Shown: piece by piece, positions 1-10,989 of the stretch
How the letters are laid out: each line of letters begins with the position of its first letter
Position numbering within the stretch: the first letter of the stretch is position 1
Assembly (NCBI RefSeq): GCF_937616625.2
Contig: NC_065575.1
Span: 2,363,501 to 2,427,500, forward strand
DNA: 64,000 bases
From: Mercurialis annua
Taxonomy: Eukaryota > Streptophyta > Magnoliopsida > Malpighiales > Euphorbiaceae
Reading direction: 5' to 3'
Notes under the pieces: generated by a model
What the model was told of the DNA's origin: nothing
The model's database searches: none
Seen by the model: the letters and a program-made list of their open reading frames with translations, nothing else
Translations under genes and position numbers: made by a program

Positions 1-2734
1 CACATCTAACTTCTTTTCCGCGACTGTCATCTCTAAAAAGTTTACATCATCACTCCATTCTTGTAGCTTAGACGCAATATATCTGGCAGCATTAATTGAT
101 CCACAGACTTTGATCAAGACATTGTCCGCATAATCCAGGGGAAATTCGGTATTCTTGCATCTCAAAACCAATACATTAAGAAGATACCAGAGGAATTTTC
201 CGGTAGTTGATTTGATAAAACGAACACGTAGTAAAATATCAGGCAGACTTTGGCATCGCTCAATCATTTCCCACGCTATTTTAATGGCGGATTTTGCTAC
301 TAACGGAGCTTTATAATCTATAGCACTGTGTTGGAAATTAACACCAGATTCCTTATCTAGTGACCAAGCTCTCTCATCTTTTAGATCAAGCTTCAATTTC
401 TTGATAGCATCTTTGAGTTCTATTTTCGCCCATATTTTGAGCCAATCTGGCCTACCACAGAACATCGTTAATACTGAAACTCCAATGGAAGGCTCATTAT
501 GCCCTTCAGACTTCAAGAAAAAATTAATTTCTGAACTTACAAGTGATTGCATCCGTTTATCAAAAACAACAATGTGATCCATTAAATAAAGCCATGAAGA
601 AGCAACTTCAACATACATATCTTTATTCTTGTACCTTTCAACAAGAACAGAGACGACAGATTTTGATAAAAATCCAGAAAGCATTTGGACCATTGCTGAA
701 ACCCATGCTTCTCTAGCACTGTAACTCGCCAACCTTGCTCTGTCGATCAAAGGCTGCAAAACGTCATCCACTCCGACAATAAAGTCTTTAGTAATCTTAT
801 ATACAAGAGCAAAAATGAACTCAGGCTGTTCAACCCATTTAGAGAAATGGTATTCTAATCGTGATGCAAAAGGCGAAACCAGTTCATCGATAGCCCAAAG
901 CCTCGTGGTGCATTCGTTCTGTCCAAACATGTTACACTGTCGATTTTGCCTTCGTGTTTGCAGATGCTCCAAAGCACAAACATCTAGAAAACTCTCCGAA
1001 AATTTCTTTCGTTTGTTTCCTTCCATCAAAACAAGTGGATTAGGAAGGCTAGTAATTTCTCCACTATCGACTTTTGATGTCAAAAGTTTAGGTGGCCATC
1101 CTAAAGAAGCAAGAAGAGCTCGATAATCAGCAAGAATTTGTGGGCGAACAACCACTAGAGATTTATCTACTCTGACATCAATAGATTGCAAAAGATGAGA
1201 CCATTGAGGATGAAATTTTGCAACATCAACCAAAATGTCCTCAATATTATTCATAACTTGTATGGCTCTGACAAGTCTTTCTTGCTTTAGCCCAAAGTCC
1301 TGTACCAATAGAATATAGTCATGTTTAGTTTCTAACTATTCTATTAATTTATCAATACAATATGCATGCTGGAATAATGAGGTAAAGAGAAATACAGTCT
1401 TTTACAGTTGAAATCAGTGAAGTCAAATGCTTTGCTGAAAACATATTCCGAGCATGTAAGTCTCCAGTAGAGTAAACTGCATCCTCAAGATCTCCAACCA
1501 AAGCTTCCAACCGTAAAGCAATATCTGAATAAATTCACATTTGAGTTTAGTGCATGATGGGAGACTATATAAAGTATGAACATAACGCATAAATGTTTCC
1601 CTCAAGAATTACAAAACCAGCAAAAAATCTGCTTGTTTTGCTAGGGATAAGAAAGGATTTTCTATTACTCCATAAGCTATCTTTTGCGCAGGCTTTGCAT
1701 AGAGTCACTAGTTCTCCGACTCAAAAATTTGTTCAAGAGCAAACCAAAAATTTCAAACAATGTGACATCAGAAATGACAGGCCAACAGTTGTAACCTAAG
1801 TAATCAATAATTATCGTAGGGACTTGGATAATATTTATTTTCAAGTTTAGAGATACCAGTATTATTTGGAACGAGGAGAGTTTAAACATGCTCATCTTTC
1901 TATTAAACATGCATGTAACATCAATAAATAAGGATAATAAAATAGCTTCACTTCTATGTCAAAAACCCCAGTTAAATCTTCCGAATAATTCAAGAATTTC
2001 TTAAAAATAACAATCTAACTTCATTCAATATCATTCACAACAACTATCAAGTGAACAATTTAATCAATCATCTAAGCAATCAGCAATGTAAAACCATCAT
2101 TACAATTTACAACATTAAAATATACTAATGTCCATCACAAATATCCATAATCTTTGATGCGAAATTAAATTAAACAGAACTAAATCAAAAATAAGAATTC
2201 TCAAACTCACCAACATATTTACCAATACTTTCAATTCTCTTCAAGCATTTGACAATTTGAGGCATCTCCTCATTCACAAATCTCTTCATTTTCCTCGAGC
2301 AAAATCCATCTAAACAAAACACAAACAAATTAATTCATTAAATTAAAAACAATTTAATAATTATTAAAATTAATTAAATTAAAATTAATTAAATTAATGA
2401 CAATTATTCACTAACACGGAGAAGTACGGAGACTGAGATTCTCCAGCATATAATTAAGATCAGTAACCGATGATTTCGCTTCGAAAGAGTGAGAAATCCA
2501 TGAAACGATGCGTTTTGCGAGGTTTCTTTGGAAGTTTATGTGATCGGAGTGTGAATCGGAGTAGCTTTTTGTTAAGTCTGTTAGGAGAAGCGGAGCTTTT
2601 GTGATGAGATCTTTACGAGTGTTTAATTGCTTGTTCAGAAATTCTATCTGATTTGTTGAGAGCTCAGTTAGCGTCGGTAGAGCTGCCGTGAGTGGCTGAT
2701 GGCACGGCGGTTTTAGCGATGGCGGTGGTTCCAT
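1..2734 (-). CDS. RINT1/TIP20 family vesicle-tethering protein, MAG2-like (3' part outside window)
   Basis: Four exons join in frame on the minus strand: 2734-2416, 2309-2211, 1524-1406 and 1299 to the window edge, giving 612 codons with no stop; the C-terminus lies to the left. All junctions read GT/AG (for example donor GTTAGT after 2416). The N-terminus (MEPPPSLKPP) leads into a helical, coiled-coil-like region. The long exon 4 carries the RINT-1/TIP-1 domain, recognisable from the stretch around 'FSKWVEQPEF' followed by a conserved helical block (LQPLIDRARLASYSAREAW). Family members form the Dsl1/NRZ-like complex that tethers Golgi-derived COPI vesicles at the ER; in Arabidopsis MAG2 and its paralogue MAG2L serve storage-protein export. 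The N-terminus looks more like the MAG2L type than MAG2, but this is from memory and less sure than the family. Confidence 0.8.
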
Positions 2735-2838
2735 TTATTGGAGGCAAAAGTTATTTGAAAGGAAATGTAATTTGGAATTGAATGGCACGTCGAAATAAGG
2801 AAAGTAAAACGCATATTTAGCAAAACGCACTATTATTT

Positions 2839-3112
2839 AACAAAAGGTTCATTTTGCCCCCTCAACTTAACAAAAAAAAAACAATTAAGAATAAATTTAC
2901 AGTTTTCTACGTAACACACATAACTTTGCTAATTTGACACACTTTACCTCTTATGAGGAGTTAGAGCAATTTTAGTTTTCTTTATTTAAACATTCTTTGA
3001 CTAAAACGTTTTTGTCTAAAATGTCTATCTTAAGGGTGTTTTTGTTTAAGACCATAAGTTCCACCTTATTTGATCTTTCTTTCCAAATGTAGGAGGCAAA
3101 ATGAACTTTTAT
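2839..3112. mobile_element. Foldback MITE-like element next to the MAG2-like promoter
   Basis: The ends are inverted repeats: GGTTCATTTTGCCCCCT near 2846 pairs with the complement of AGGAGGCAAAATGAAC at 3091-3106. The centre is AT-rich and has no coding capacity. Boundaries are approximate and no clean target-site duplication was read. It lies about 100 bp upstream of the MAG2-like start codon, so it may overlap that promoter. Confidence 0.5.
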
Positions 3113-3128
3113 TGCATTATTATTATTA

Positions 3129-3510
3129 GGCAAAAGGTACAAAAAGACCCTCGTAGTTTTTACAAAAGTACAAATCAACCATTTTTTTTGGTATAATTAA
3201 GCCCTTTTTGTTTTCAAATAGAACACATAACCTCTTTCATCCAACATCATTAGAAACACTAGTTAATAGCTGACATGTCTCTTATAATCATATAGAAAAA
3301 AAATTCAAAAATAATTTTAATATTTACCAAAAATTTGAGGGGTTAAGTGTCCCAAAAATAAGCTAAAAAGATTTATTTGTTTGATTTTAAAATAATTAGG
3401 GCTTAATTGTTTAATTTTAAAAACACGGAGACTTAATTGTGCCCAGATAAAGTAAAAGAACTGATCTGTACTTTTGAGAAAAACTCGAGAGCTTTTTTAT
3501 ACCTTCTATC
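3129..3510. mobile_element. Mutator-type MITE, 382 bp, 9-bp target duplication
   Basis: Flanked by identical TTATTATTA at 3120-3128 and 3511-3519. The terminal inverted repeat is about 50 bp and imperfect: GGCAAAAGGTAC at the left, and the complement of GTATAAAAAAG / CTCAAAAGTACAGATC at the right. Long TIRs with a 9-bp duplication are the hallmark of non-autonomous Mutator-like (MULE) elements. The duplicated target is low-complexity, which weakens the call slightly. Confidence 0.6.
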
Positions 3511-3932
3511 TTATTATTACTACCATCCAAATTTGATTTCATTGCACACGCACACACTGATTATTAACATGATGGACATAGCAAAGAGTAAACGTATTCC
3601 GGAAACGCCAAATATATTGACAAATCCCCAAATTCTGTAATTTGTTACCTAAATTGAATTAATAATTTATAAAACTTGAAAAGAGTCACCCTCCATAATA
3701 ACTCGATTTTGAGAACAGGAAGCAGGCCAAATTCAAAGACTCGTAAATTCAAAAATTTCAATATATCCAATAAATATGTCGAAAATATGCATAAAAACGT
3801 TAAATAACAGATCCATTTGAAATCTGAGCAACAGTTGTAATAAGCCCACATTGATGAATTTGAGAAGTAGATATCATAGTTAATTTTAATGATGCCCATG
3901 TAGGTGGAAGAATTTTTTCGGTAAATTCAGGT

Positions 3933-4132
3933 TATCACGTCGTCTGTGTACTAATCCTATCACATTATAATACGTCATTAAAATGGTGACATTATTATAG
4001 TATTACTATTCAAATGTCTAAAAAGTAACAAATAAAATTAAAATAGTGCTACCATTTTAAAGACGTGTCATAATATGATAGTCTTATTCACGAACGATGT
4101 ATTATACTGAGTTTATCTAAAAATTTCTCCAT
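3933..4132. mobile_element. Small foldback MITE
   Basis: The left arm (ACGTCGTCTGTGTACTAATC, near 3937) is complementary, with mismatches, to the right arm around 4085-4130. Both arms contain the motif CTATCACATTATAA or its complement. A related single arm is present near 34710-34790, next to another MITE, so this is a repeated family. Edges are approximate. Confidence 0.45.
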
Positions 4133-4570
4133 AAGTGGAGGCAATCACTGTTTATTTTATTTTAATTTATATTTATGAAAACACAATATTTCAAAGAAAA
4201 ACACATGAAACTCCTGGCTAAAAGTCACAGTTGCAATCCGGAGACCGGTCGACAAAATTTGGCTGAAATATAGCCAGAAATTGGTCAACATCTGTCAACC
4301 GTGGTTACAGTACGTTCAACAATCCGATCAACGCGTGTTATGTGCATTGTTCACCGGTTGACTATTAATTTTTGTTAGTTTTTTATGAATTGAGTTTTTT
4401 TTTATGTGTATCTTAAATGTGTATTTTTAGTTGTTGGTGTATTTTTAATAATTTGTGTGTGTTCCAGTTTTTCAGTTATGAATATAATAATTATATTTAT
4501 TTGAATTTTTTTTACTTTTAACTATTATAAAACTATAAATTTTAGTTTTAATTTTGATACAAAATAAAAA

Positions 4571-4870
4571 AGGGTTAATATAAAAAAACACAAACTTTAT
4601 ACATATTCTCATTTTCATACACGAATTGTCACTTTTTTTTTCAAATTCATGCACGCTGATGTTGTGTCACTCATTCATTGATATAAAATAACCTCCACCT
4701 CAGCAAATTGTACCAATAGAACCGAATACGACAACACTATGCATAAATTTAAAAGAAAGAGTTAGTTTGTGCATGAAAATGAAAAGAATTTAAACTGCCT
4801 GAATTAAAATGAGAAATGTGTGAAGTTGGTGAATTTGTGTAAAGTTGGTGAATTTATAATTGGATGTGAC
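4571..4870. mobile_element. Foldback MITE (GGGTTAAT family), right end degraded
   Basis: Starts GGGTTAATATAAAAAAACAC and shares the internal motif 'CATTTTCATGCAC' in inverted orientation at both sides. The same family is seen intact at 33107-33411. The right terminus lacks the expected ATTAACCC end, so this copy seems truncated. No protein is encoded. Confidence 0.5.
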
Positions 4871-4905
4871 TAATTCAATAAAAAAATAAAATTTAATTTT
4901 GATAA

Positions 4906-5279
4906 GACTTAATTACTTAAAAACCACTCACCTTAAACTCTTTTTTCGTTTATACCATGACCTAGAAAAAAATTCATTTATACCCTGATGTATGTATTTA
5001 TGTTTCATCTCTACCCGATGCATTAAATTAACCTCTTTTCATTAAAAAAAAGTTTAAAATAAATCTTCATTTTTAACCTAAGCTAATTAGTGTTTAATTA
5101 GAAATGAATTTTTCTCTAAATGAAGGACTATTTTAAATTTTTTTTAAATGAAAAGAGGTTAATTTAATGACTCAGAGTAGAGGTGAAACATAAACACATA
5201 CGTTAGGATATAAATGAATTTTTTCCTAGGTCATGCTATAAACGAAAAAAAAGTTCAGTGGTTTTTAAGTAATTAAGCC
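4906..5279. mobile_element. Mutator-type MITE, 374 bp, 9-bp target duplication TTTTGATAA
   Basis: Exact direct repeats TTTTGATAA at 4897-4905 and 5280-5288 flank the element. The inverted termini are GACTTAATTACTTAAAAACC and GGTTTTTAAGTAATTAAGCC, and complementarity extends inward through the 'CGTTTATACCATGACCTAG' block to more than 80 bp per arm. A relative with its own 9-bp duplication lies in an intron at 54464-54857. Confidence 0.8.
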
Positions 5280-5381
5280 TTTTGATAAAAAGGTAAGAGT
5301 ACATAATATAGTTGTACTTAGCGGTGCCGACAATCCTTCTCAACTTGCCCACCAGCTAACCGGATTTCGGTGACGCCGACG

Positions 5382-5414
5382 ATGGTGGCGGAGGAGAGGA
5401 CTGAGTTTCGCTGA
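5382..5414 (+). promoter_or_regulatory. Upstream ORF in the inferred 5' leader of ureF
   Basis: A GC-richer patch at about 5330-5475 ends in a donor-like TGAG|GTAAAA (GT at 5476-5477), and the main ureF exon is preceded by an acceptor (ATTCACAG at 6479-6486). I infer a non-coding first exon. It contains a 10-codon ORF (MVAEERTEFR, stop TGA at 5412). If the leader is real, scanning ribosomes meet this ORF before the ureF start. No transcript evidence is available here. Confidence 0.35.
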
Positions 5415-6507
5415 GCAGTACTTTCAAATATTTCACTGCCTCTCTTATCATCATTTGTTTCTCACCGTAGCTGAGGTAAAATCTTCAGCTAATTTTTCAA
5501 TTTCTGCTTTCATTGGATCAAAATTGTTCAATTAAGGAAATTGAAGGAATTGATTGTTATTAATGGAATGAGAACAATTAGGAAATACTACTAATTGTGT
5601 TTAAAAAGTGAGCTAATTATGAAGCTGGGTAATTCAATCTGTCAAGAAGTTGTTACATACATGGAATTTGTGGTATGAATTTGATATAGTAGACTTTTCA
5701 GGTTTATAGATGGTAAACTATGTTGCACGGGAACATATTAAAATTACTACATTTTGGTGTTTCGTTTACGTTTCCGAAAACATTTTTAAAGCTCGAAATT
5801 CTGTATTGGTAATAAATTTCTGTAAAATATGGTGTTCTCCATTTCTATTTCGGCGTTTTTCATTTCAACGTTATATGTTTCCGCGTTACATATGGTAAAT
5901 TAGAGGAGTTACTAGTTAGGGCTGTCTTGAGGTGCAATAGGTTCATATTTGCCTGTATAACCTTTGCATAAGTGATTAGCAGTCCTTTAATTTACTGATC
6001 TCTGCTGTGCTTGTTGGAAATTCACTTTTTTTTGGTTTTGGTGCCGTGTTAAGATTTAGCTAGTTTGTGCTCGTGTTTTGGAGGGTGGTATGGGAACCAT
6101 AGAATTCGATAATAGAAGTGTAGATATAGAGTGCATGTATATTTAGAGGAATTTAGACGAACACATGTCGCTAGACTAAACTATCAAATCATGATCGAGA
6201 ACTTACCTTGTGATGTAGTTGAGTTCATCTTGTTGTTTTTATTTTTTACTTAATTCATATTTTATTTAATTATATTAGGGAAAAGAATGAAGTTAGCAGA
6301 ATGTTTTGATCAAATTTTATTTACTTTTTTAAGAAATCTTTTGTAGCTTTCGGACTTCGGGTGTAAATGACGGACATAACTTATATTTGCATCATTATCT
6401 ATATTTCTCAACAACTTCTCTTTGTTGTGTTTTTTTCCCTTACAAATTGGTAATGGTCTATTCCAATAGTTCATTTGTATTCACAGGGTGCTTTTTACAT
6501 TATCCCC

Positions 6508-7239
6508 ATGGAAGATGACATGGAGATAGACCATAAGCGGAGGAAAATTGCTTGTACGGATTCTCGTTTGCAGTGGAGCAAGTGGCAACTGCTTGATTCC
6601 ATTCTCCCTACAGGCGCTTTTGCACATTCTTTGGGACTCGAGGCAGCAATTCAAGCACGCATAATCTCATCTCCTGAAGATTTTAAGACTCATGTGATTT
6701 ACATTCTGGAGAATACTGCGAGTTTACTTCTTCCTTTTGTGTGTTCTGCTACCTCCTCTACCGATTTGGATTCCTGGCAAAAGCTCGACAAAACATTGGA
6801 TGCAACTTTAACTAATGAAATAAGTCGAAAAGCATCGATTGCACAAGGGGCAGCTCTCATGAGGGTAGCTGCAGCTGTGTTTACCGAAATCCCGTCTCTG
6901 AAAACCATGAGAGATACATTTATTGGTTCCGAGGCTGTTGTCTTTCACCATGCTCCCGTCTTTGGTGTAGTATGTGGACTTCTAGGGATAGATAGTGAAA
7001 CTTCTCAAAGAGCGTACATGTTTATAACATTGAGAGATGCCTTTTCTGCTGCGACAAGGCTGAATTTGGTCGGACCACTTGGTGGAGCTGTGTTGCAGCA
7101 TCAGTTGTCTGTTGTTGCTGAAACAATACTGGAGAAGTGGATGGATCGGACAGTTGAGGAAGCTTGCCAAACTGCTCCTTTGCTTGATACTCTTCAAGGC
7201 TGTCATAGCTATTTGTTTTCAAGATTGTTTTGCTCCTGA
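6508..7239 (+). CDS. UREF: Urease accessory protein UreF
   Basis: Single coding exon of 243 codons. UreF acts with UreD, UreG and UreH-type partners to insert nickel and CO2 into apo-urease in the cytosol, and in plants is needed for active urease. The signature near residue 31 (LLDSILPTGAFAHSLGLEAA) and the C-terminal 'TRLNLVGPLGGAVLQHQ' block are typical of the family, and the length fits plant UreF. I chose the ATG at 6508 (MEDDMEID). The in-frame ATG at 6475 lies before a sequence that reads as a splice acceptor (TTTGTATTCACAG), so those codons are probably intronic. Immediately after the stop (TGATCAG) a GTAAAT could open a 3' UTR intron. I see no neighbouring urease genes, as expected in a plant. 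Confidence 0.92.
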   Translation: MEDDMEIDHKRRKIACTDSRLQWSKWQLLDSILPTGAFAHSLGLEAAIQARIISSPEDFKTHVIYILENTASLLLPFVCSATSSTDLDSWQKLDKTLDATLTNEISRKASIAQGAALMRVAAAVFTEIPSLKTMRDTFIGSEAVVFHHAPVFGVVCGLLGIDSETSQRAYMFITLRDAFSAATRLNLVGPLGGAVLQHQLSVVAETILEKWMDRTVEEACQTAPLLDTLQGCHSYLFSRLFCS

Positions 7240-7589
7240 TCAGGTAAATTTACGTATCACAAAATGTTTATTATTTGTTATTTTGAAATCTACTATGTCA
7301 TGCTCACGTTTTTGTTTTATTTAATATAATCATAGCTTTAATGAATTTTGCTAATTTCATAGACAAATTATGAAATCCTTTTTCTTTCTCCATTTTTTAT
7401 AATTGGAGGCAAATTCTTTTATTTGTTTTGTTAAATTCTAAAAATAATCAAATAGAAATATATTTGATGATAAATAGATACAAAATTAACTGAAAATTTT
7501 AACATTCTTGTGTTTGCACTTACTTATTTGTAAGAATTTATCCTCATAGCAAATTTTAAGGTCTTTTTAATAAACTTGAGTCGGTATCT

Positions 7590-8110
7590 CTTGTCCAAAT
7601 ATATCTGGATTCTCTTACGAAAATGAAGAAACCAAAGATTCTTTTACTATTTTGAAAAAATACTCTCGCTGACAAGTGACAACTGCTCTTGTTGGGAATA
7701 GATGTAATCTAGTGGTTAACTCGGGACGTTCTGCGGTTCTTTATAAATTGTACTATTTTCTATAAAAAATTAATTAGAATTTTAAAATTACGATGTAAAG
7801 TTTGTGGTCCTTTTGGTAATGAACGTAGTACTTTGAAATGATTACAAATAAATGAATAAAATTTCAAATAAAGAAGTGATTTAACTTTTAAATATCTTTA
7901 TTTATGTGTTAAATTCTCATGTATAGTCCTATTTCTTTTAGAATTATTCATATAATTTCCCAACATATAGGAGGTTGTTAGTTTTGAATTGGATATTTTT
8001 ATAAGAAAAATCTTACCTGATAATGTTAGATTAAGAGCTAGTTTTAAATTTCAAAATATATGTTATATTTGTGTTAAATTTATAGTGTTGTGGAATAATT
8101 AATTTCTCTA
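7590..8110 (+). repeat. Flanks of a lost third NHL gene copy
   Basis: The stretch 7965-8100 matches the 3' flank of both intact NHL genes (around 9280-9400 and 12445-12590), sharing blocks such as TTTGAATTGGATATTTTT, AAAAATCTTACCTG and GAGCTAGTTTTAAATTTCAA. Near 7595-7625 a weaker match (TATCTGGATTCTCTTACGAAA) resembles the 5' flank at 11385 (TATTTGGATTCTCTTGTGAAA). No NHL coding sequence remains between them. This looks like a unit of the tandem array whose gene has been deleted. Confidence 0.55.
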
Positions 8111-8473
8111 AATAACAAAAAATAATTATATCAAAGCTAAAATGTTAAGAAAGTAAAACTAAATAACAAAAATAATTATATGCATTGATTAATTGTTTTC
8201 TTTTCACATTCATTCATAAACTAATGTGCCGCCACTATCTCAAGTCAAAATATATTTGGATTATTTTGTGGAAGATATGTTTTAGGAAATAATATAAATC
8301 TTTCTAATATTTTTGTTTAGATTCTTATATCTTTTATGATCCAGTCTAAGGTCAATTTTTTTTTTTATATATATAGCCCTCGAGAAGCTAGAAACTTAAT
8401 TTCTTTCTAGTTCTCTTTCTTTTACGAGTTTGATTAGCTATATATATTCTGTGTCGGAGTCGGGTGCCACGCA

Positions 8474-9160
8474 ATGCAACATCAAGAAGCTGACCAAAAC
8501 CCTGTTGTGAGAAGCGGCTGCACTGTCACCCGCACCCCTACCTCCTCCGGCCTCACCACTGCCTCCACCGCGTCAGCTTGTTGCAGTCTGCTGCTCCTTT
8601 TATTTGCAGTAGCGATTTTTGTCTCTATGGCTCTTTATCTAAGCTTTTCAGTGGATGAAGTAGTTCAGTATAAGAACGGGATGAAATTCTATGCACCAAA
8701 GTTGAAAGTTGATGAAGTGAAAGTTGCATATTTCAATGTCTCTTCTTCTTCTCATATAACCGCTGAGTGGATAGTAAATTTCACTCTGACGAACCCTAAT
8801 GATTTTCTGCTTTTTTACCAAAATGTTGAAACTAGTGTTTTCTTTAAAGATGTTAAAATAGCTTCCGTCGCGATTAAGGATTTCTGTAGTTCGGGAGTTT
8901 CAAAAATGCAGGCAAGTATCGTTGCTGACTCGATGAGTTTGAACGAAACAGGAGTAGGAAAACAACTTATTGGTGAAATTGAGGGTGGAATTTTGAATTT
9001 CGAAGTCACGATTAATGCCAATTTAGCTAAGCATAACAAGATGCCTTTGATTAAAGTAGAGAATACGCAGACGAGGCAAATGAAGTTCAGATGTGAAATC
9101 AAGTATGAGAGGTTCGTGGGCTGGTCCGTCGGTACGCAATATCCGCTTGTCATGTGGTAG
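8474..9160 (+). CDS. NHL/LEA_2 membrane protein (copy 1 of a tandem pair)
   Basis: Intronless, 228 codons. A basic, Thr/Ser-rich cytosolic head (1-37) is followed by one membrane segment (about 38-60) and an extracellular LEA_2-type beta domain that contains the usual 'WIVNFTLTNPND' signature. This is the architecture of NDR1/HIN1-like (NHL) proteins, which sit in the plasma membrane and are linked to defence and stress responses. The start is supported by a leader (GTCGGGTGCCAC, then the ATG four bases on) also present ahead of copy 2 at 11623. The C-terminus GWSVGTQYPLVMW is identical in both copies. A TATA-like TATATATA lies near 8367-8376. The specific role is unknown; substrates or partners cannot be read from sequence. 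Confidence 0.85.
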   Translation: MQHQEADQNPVVRSGCTVTRTPTSSGLTTASTASACCSLLLLLFAVAIFVSMALYLSFSVDEVVQYKNGMKFYAPKLKVDEVKVAYFNVSSSSHITAEWIVNFTLTNPNDFLLFYQNVETSVFFKDVKIASVAIKDFCSSGVSKMQASIVADSMSLNETGVGKQLIGEIEGGILNFEVTINANLAKHNKMPLIKVENTQTRQMKFRCEIKYERFVGWSVGTQYPLVMW

Positions 9161-10038
9161 TTCATTTTGTTTTTGAATTTTTAGTTTTCCATGAATTTCT
9201 TGTTGAAGACCTTGTTCATGTTTATTCAAGCATTGTAATTTTCCTAGTTTTACTATGTTTTCGGGTGTTCAATCCCAACATAGAAGGGGTTGTTAGTTTT
9301 GAATTGGATATTTTTGTGAGAAAAATCTTACCTGCTAATGTTACATCAGGAGCTAGTTTTAAATTTCAAAATATGATATATGTTACTATATATGTGTAGT
9401 AAATTAATAATTTACTTCTCACTTTCTAAAGGTGTTGAGATATGTTTGAGTGGTGGATGTGGTGAAGCCTGAGCTGTATTTATGCATCCTAAAGTAGTGT
9501 TTCCAATCATGTACTTGGCTCGGCGGTACTTTCGGTTTAATCAGCTCATTTTTATTCGTTATTTATAATGAAATTTCAACAGATGAATTCATTATGAAGA
9601 ATTTGGACATGATATTTCTTTCTTTCGAATCCATTACAATGAATTTTCAACAGGTGAATTCTTCCTCTTCGGTTGATTCGGCTTTTATCACTGATATAGC
9701 GCCATAAACATGTTTCTCCGACAGCGATTTTGTTAGTGAATCAAATTTGAATAATAACAGTAAGTACCAATTGAACAGTAAGTAACAATTGCATAAAATG
9801 TGATTATCAGTTCACAGAAGCAAAATCTTCTGAATGCCATATAACCGAAGAGTACTGAATCATAATTTATGCCTAGAATAGACACTGACCCAAATTCGAA
9901 GATAAAATTGAATCATAACAAAACACCAAAGTTCGCATTCGATTAATAAACAACAATCCTTATATACGTAGTTTCGAATTGGAAATCAAAACCTAAACAT
10001 TCAAAACTCAGAAATTGCACAAAAAGTGATCATGAGCT

Positions 10039-10989
10039 TCACATAAAATGTGATAATGACTTCAAAAAGGTGGATCGACGACAGCCCACGTTCTTGAATT
10101 TGGATATTGATCGCGACTTCAGTGCACGACAACCTTCTTTTCTTATAGGTGCAACAGTCTTTGTATCCATACGACAAGCTAAGATCTTCGTTGTCGATCT
10201 TTCTTGTTGTTGCTGATTTCTCAGAGGTTCAGTTGTAGCAGTAGTCTTTGTATTCAAATGACGAGCTGAAATCTTCGTTGTCGATGTTTCTTGTTGTTGT
10301 TGCTGTGTTCTTAGAGGTTCAGTTGTAGCAGTAGTCTTTGTATTCATATGACAGACAGGCGTTTGCATCTTCTTCGTTGTTGTTTGCTGTTGTTTTGTTG
10401 CAGAGGTTTCGATCTTCCTTCCCGATCTTTCTTCTTCTCGTTGTCGTCGTCTTCTTACGGGTTCAGCAGTAGAGATTTCCTTACTCATGATCGCCAATCT
10501 TTGCTCTTCTTGACTTGCAGACATTGAAGTCAAGTGACCACCAGATGCTTCCTTCTTCACAGCCGATCTTTCTCGAAACCCTAAAGGCAAATTCCAGCGT
10601 TTATGATACGCAATTCTGCTCTCCATATCACCCACAATCGCAAAAGCTTTTCGCAACAGTTTACGCGCTTCTTGGGCCGCAGCAGAGCAATGATCTTCAG
10701 GATCGATCAATTTATACGCTTTGCAAAACAGGTCATGTATATCTTCAACGGGTACCAAATAATCATCATCATTGAATCCAAGAATTTTGTACCAATCCAT
10801 CTCGCCGTCAGGATTCTTATAACGCAACGCCGCGGCATGAACACGGTAAGCTGTAACATACCTGCGAAGAGTCACGCCATTGCCATAGAAGGGGTCTAAT
10901 CCTAAAGCAGTTTTGGCCATATTATAAGCCGCCATTGCATCGTTCGCCAAGAAGAAATTCTCCGCAATCTCGAGCATAACTTCAGTCAT
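10039..10989 (-). CDS. Divergent J-domain-like protein without HPD, repeat-rich C-terminus
   Basis: Intronless, 316 codons from the ATG at 10989 (MTEVMLEIAENFF). An in-frame ATG six codons upstream (11007) gives a less typical start. The N-terminal part follows the plant 'DnaJ N-terminal domain' family: a TPR-like helix pair (residues 5-60), then 'EMDWYKILGF' at 63-72, the usual opening of the J domain. Where a J domain has HPD this protein has L-I-D-P-E-D (94-99), so stimulation of Hsp70 ATPase is unlikely. The C-terminal half is basic and low-complexity: two full tandem copies and one partial copy of a roughly 27-residue unit (TKTTATTEPLR, poly-Q, TSTTKI), with Arg-rich stretches that could serve nuclear localisation or nucleic-acid binding. 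It sits between the two NHL copies in opposite orientation. Confidence 0.65.
   Translation of the reverse strand: MTEVMLEIAENFFLANDAMAAYNMAKTALGLDPFYGNGVTLRRYVTAYRVHAAALRYKNPDGEMDWYKILGFNDDDYLVPVEDIHDLFCKAYKLIDPEDHCSAAAQEARKLLRKAFAIVGDMESRIAYHKRWNLPLGFRERSAVKKEASGGHLTSMSASQEEQRLAIMSKEISTAEPVRRRRQREEERSGRKIETSATKQQQTTTKKMQTPVCHMNTKTTATTEPLRTQQQQQETSTTKISARHLNTKTTATTEPLRNQQQQERSTTKILACRMDTKTVAPIRKEGCRALKSRSISKFKNVGCRRSTFLKSLSHFM

Noticed and set aside
815..1126. Plus-strand 103-codon frame
   Set aside because: Antisense to exon 4 of the MAG2-like gene, which has far better coding support.
6475..6507. In-frame ATG 11 codons upstream of the chosen ureF start
   Set aside because: It sits in an intron acceptor-like sequence (TTTGTATTCACAG); those codons do not resemble UreF.
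10515..10899. Plus-strand frames across the J-like gene
   Set aside because: They are antisense shadows of the minus-strand coding sequence and encode nothing recognisable.
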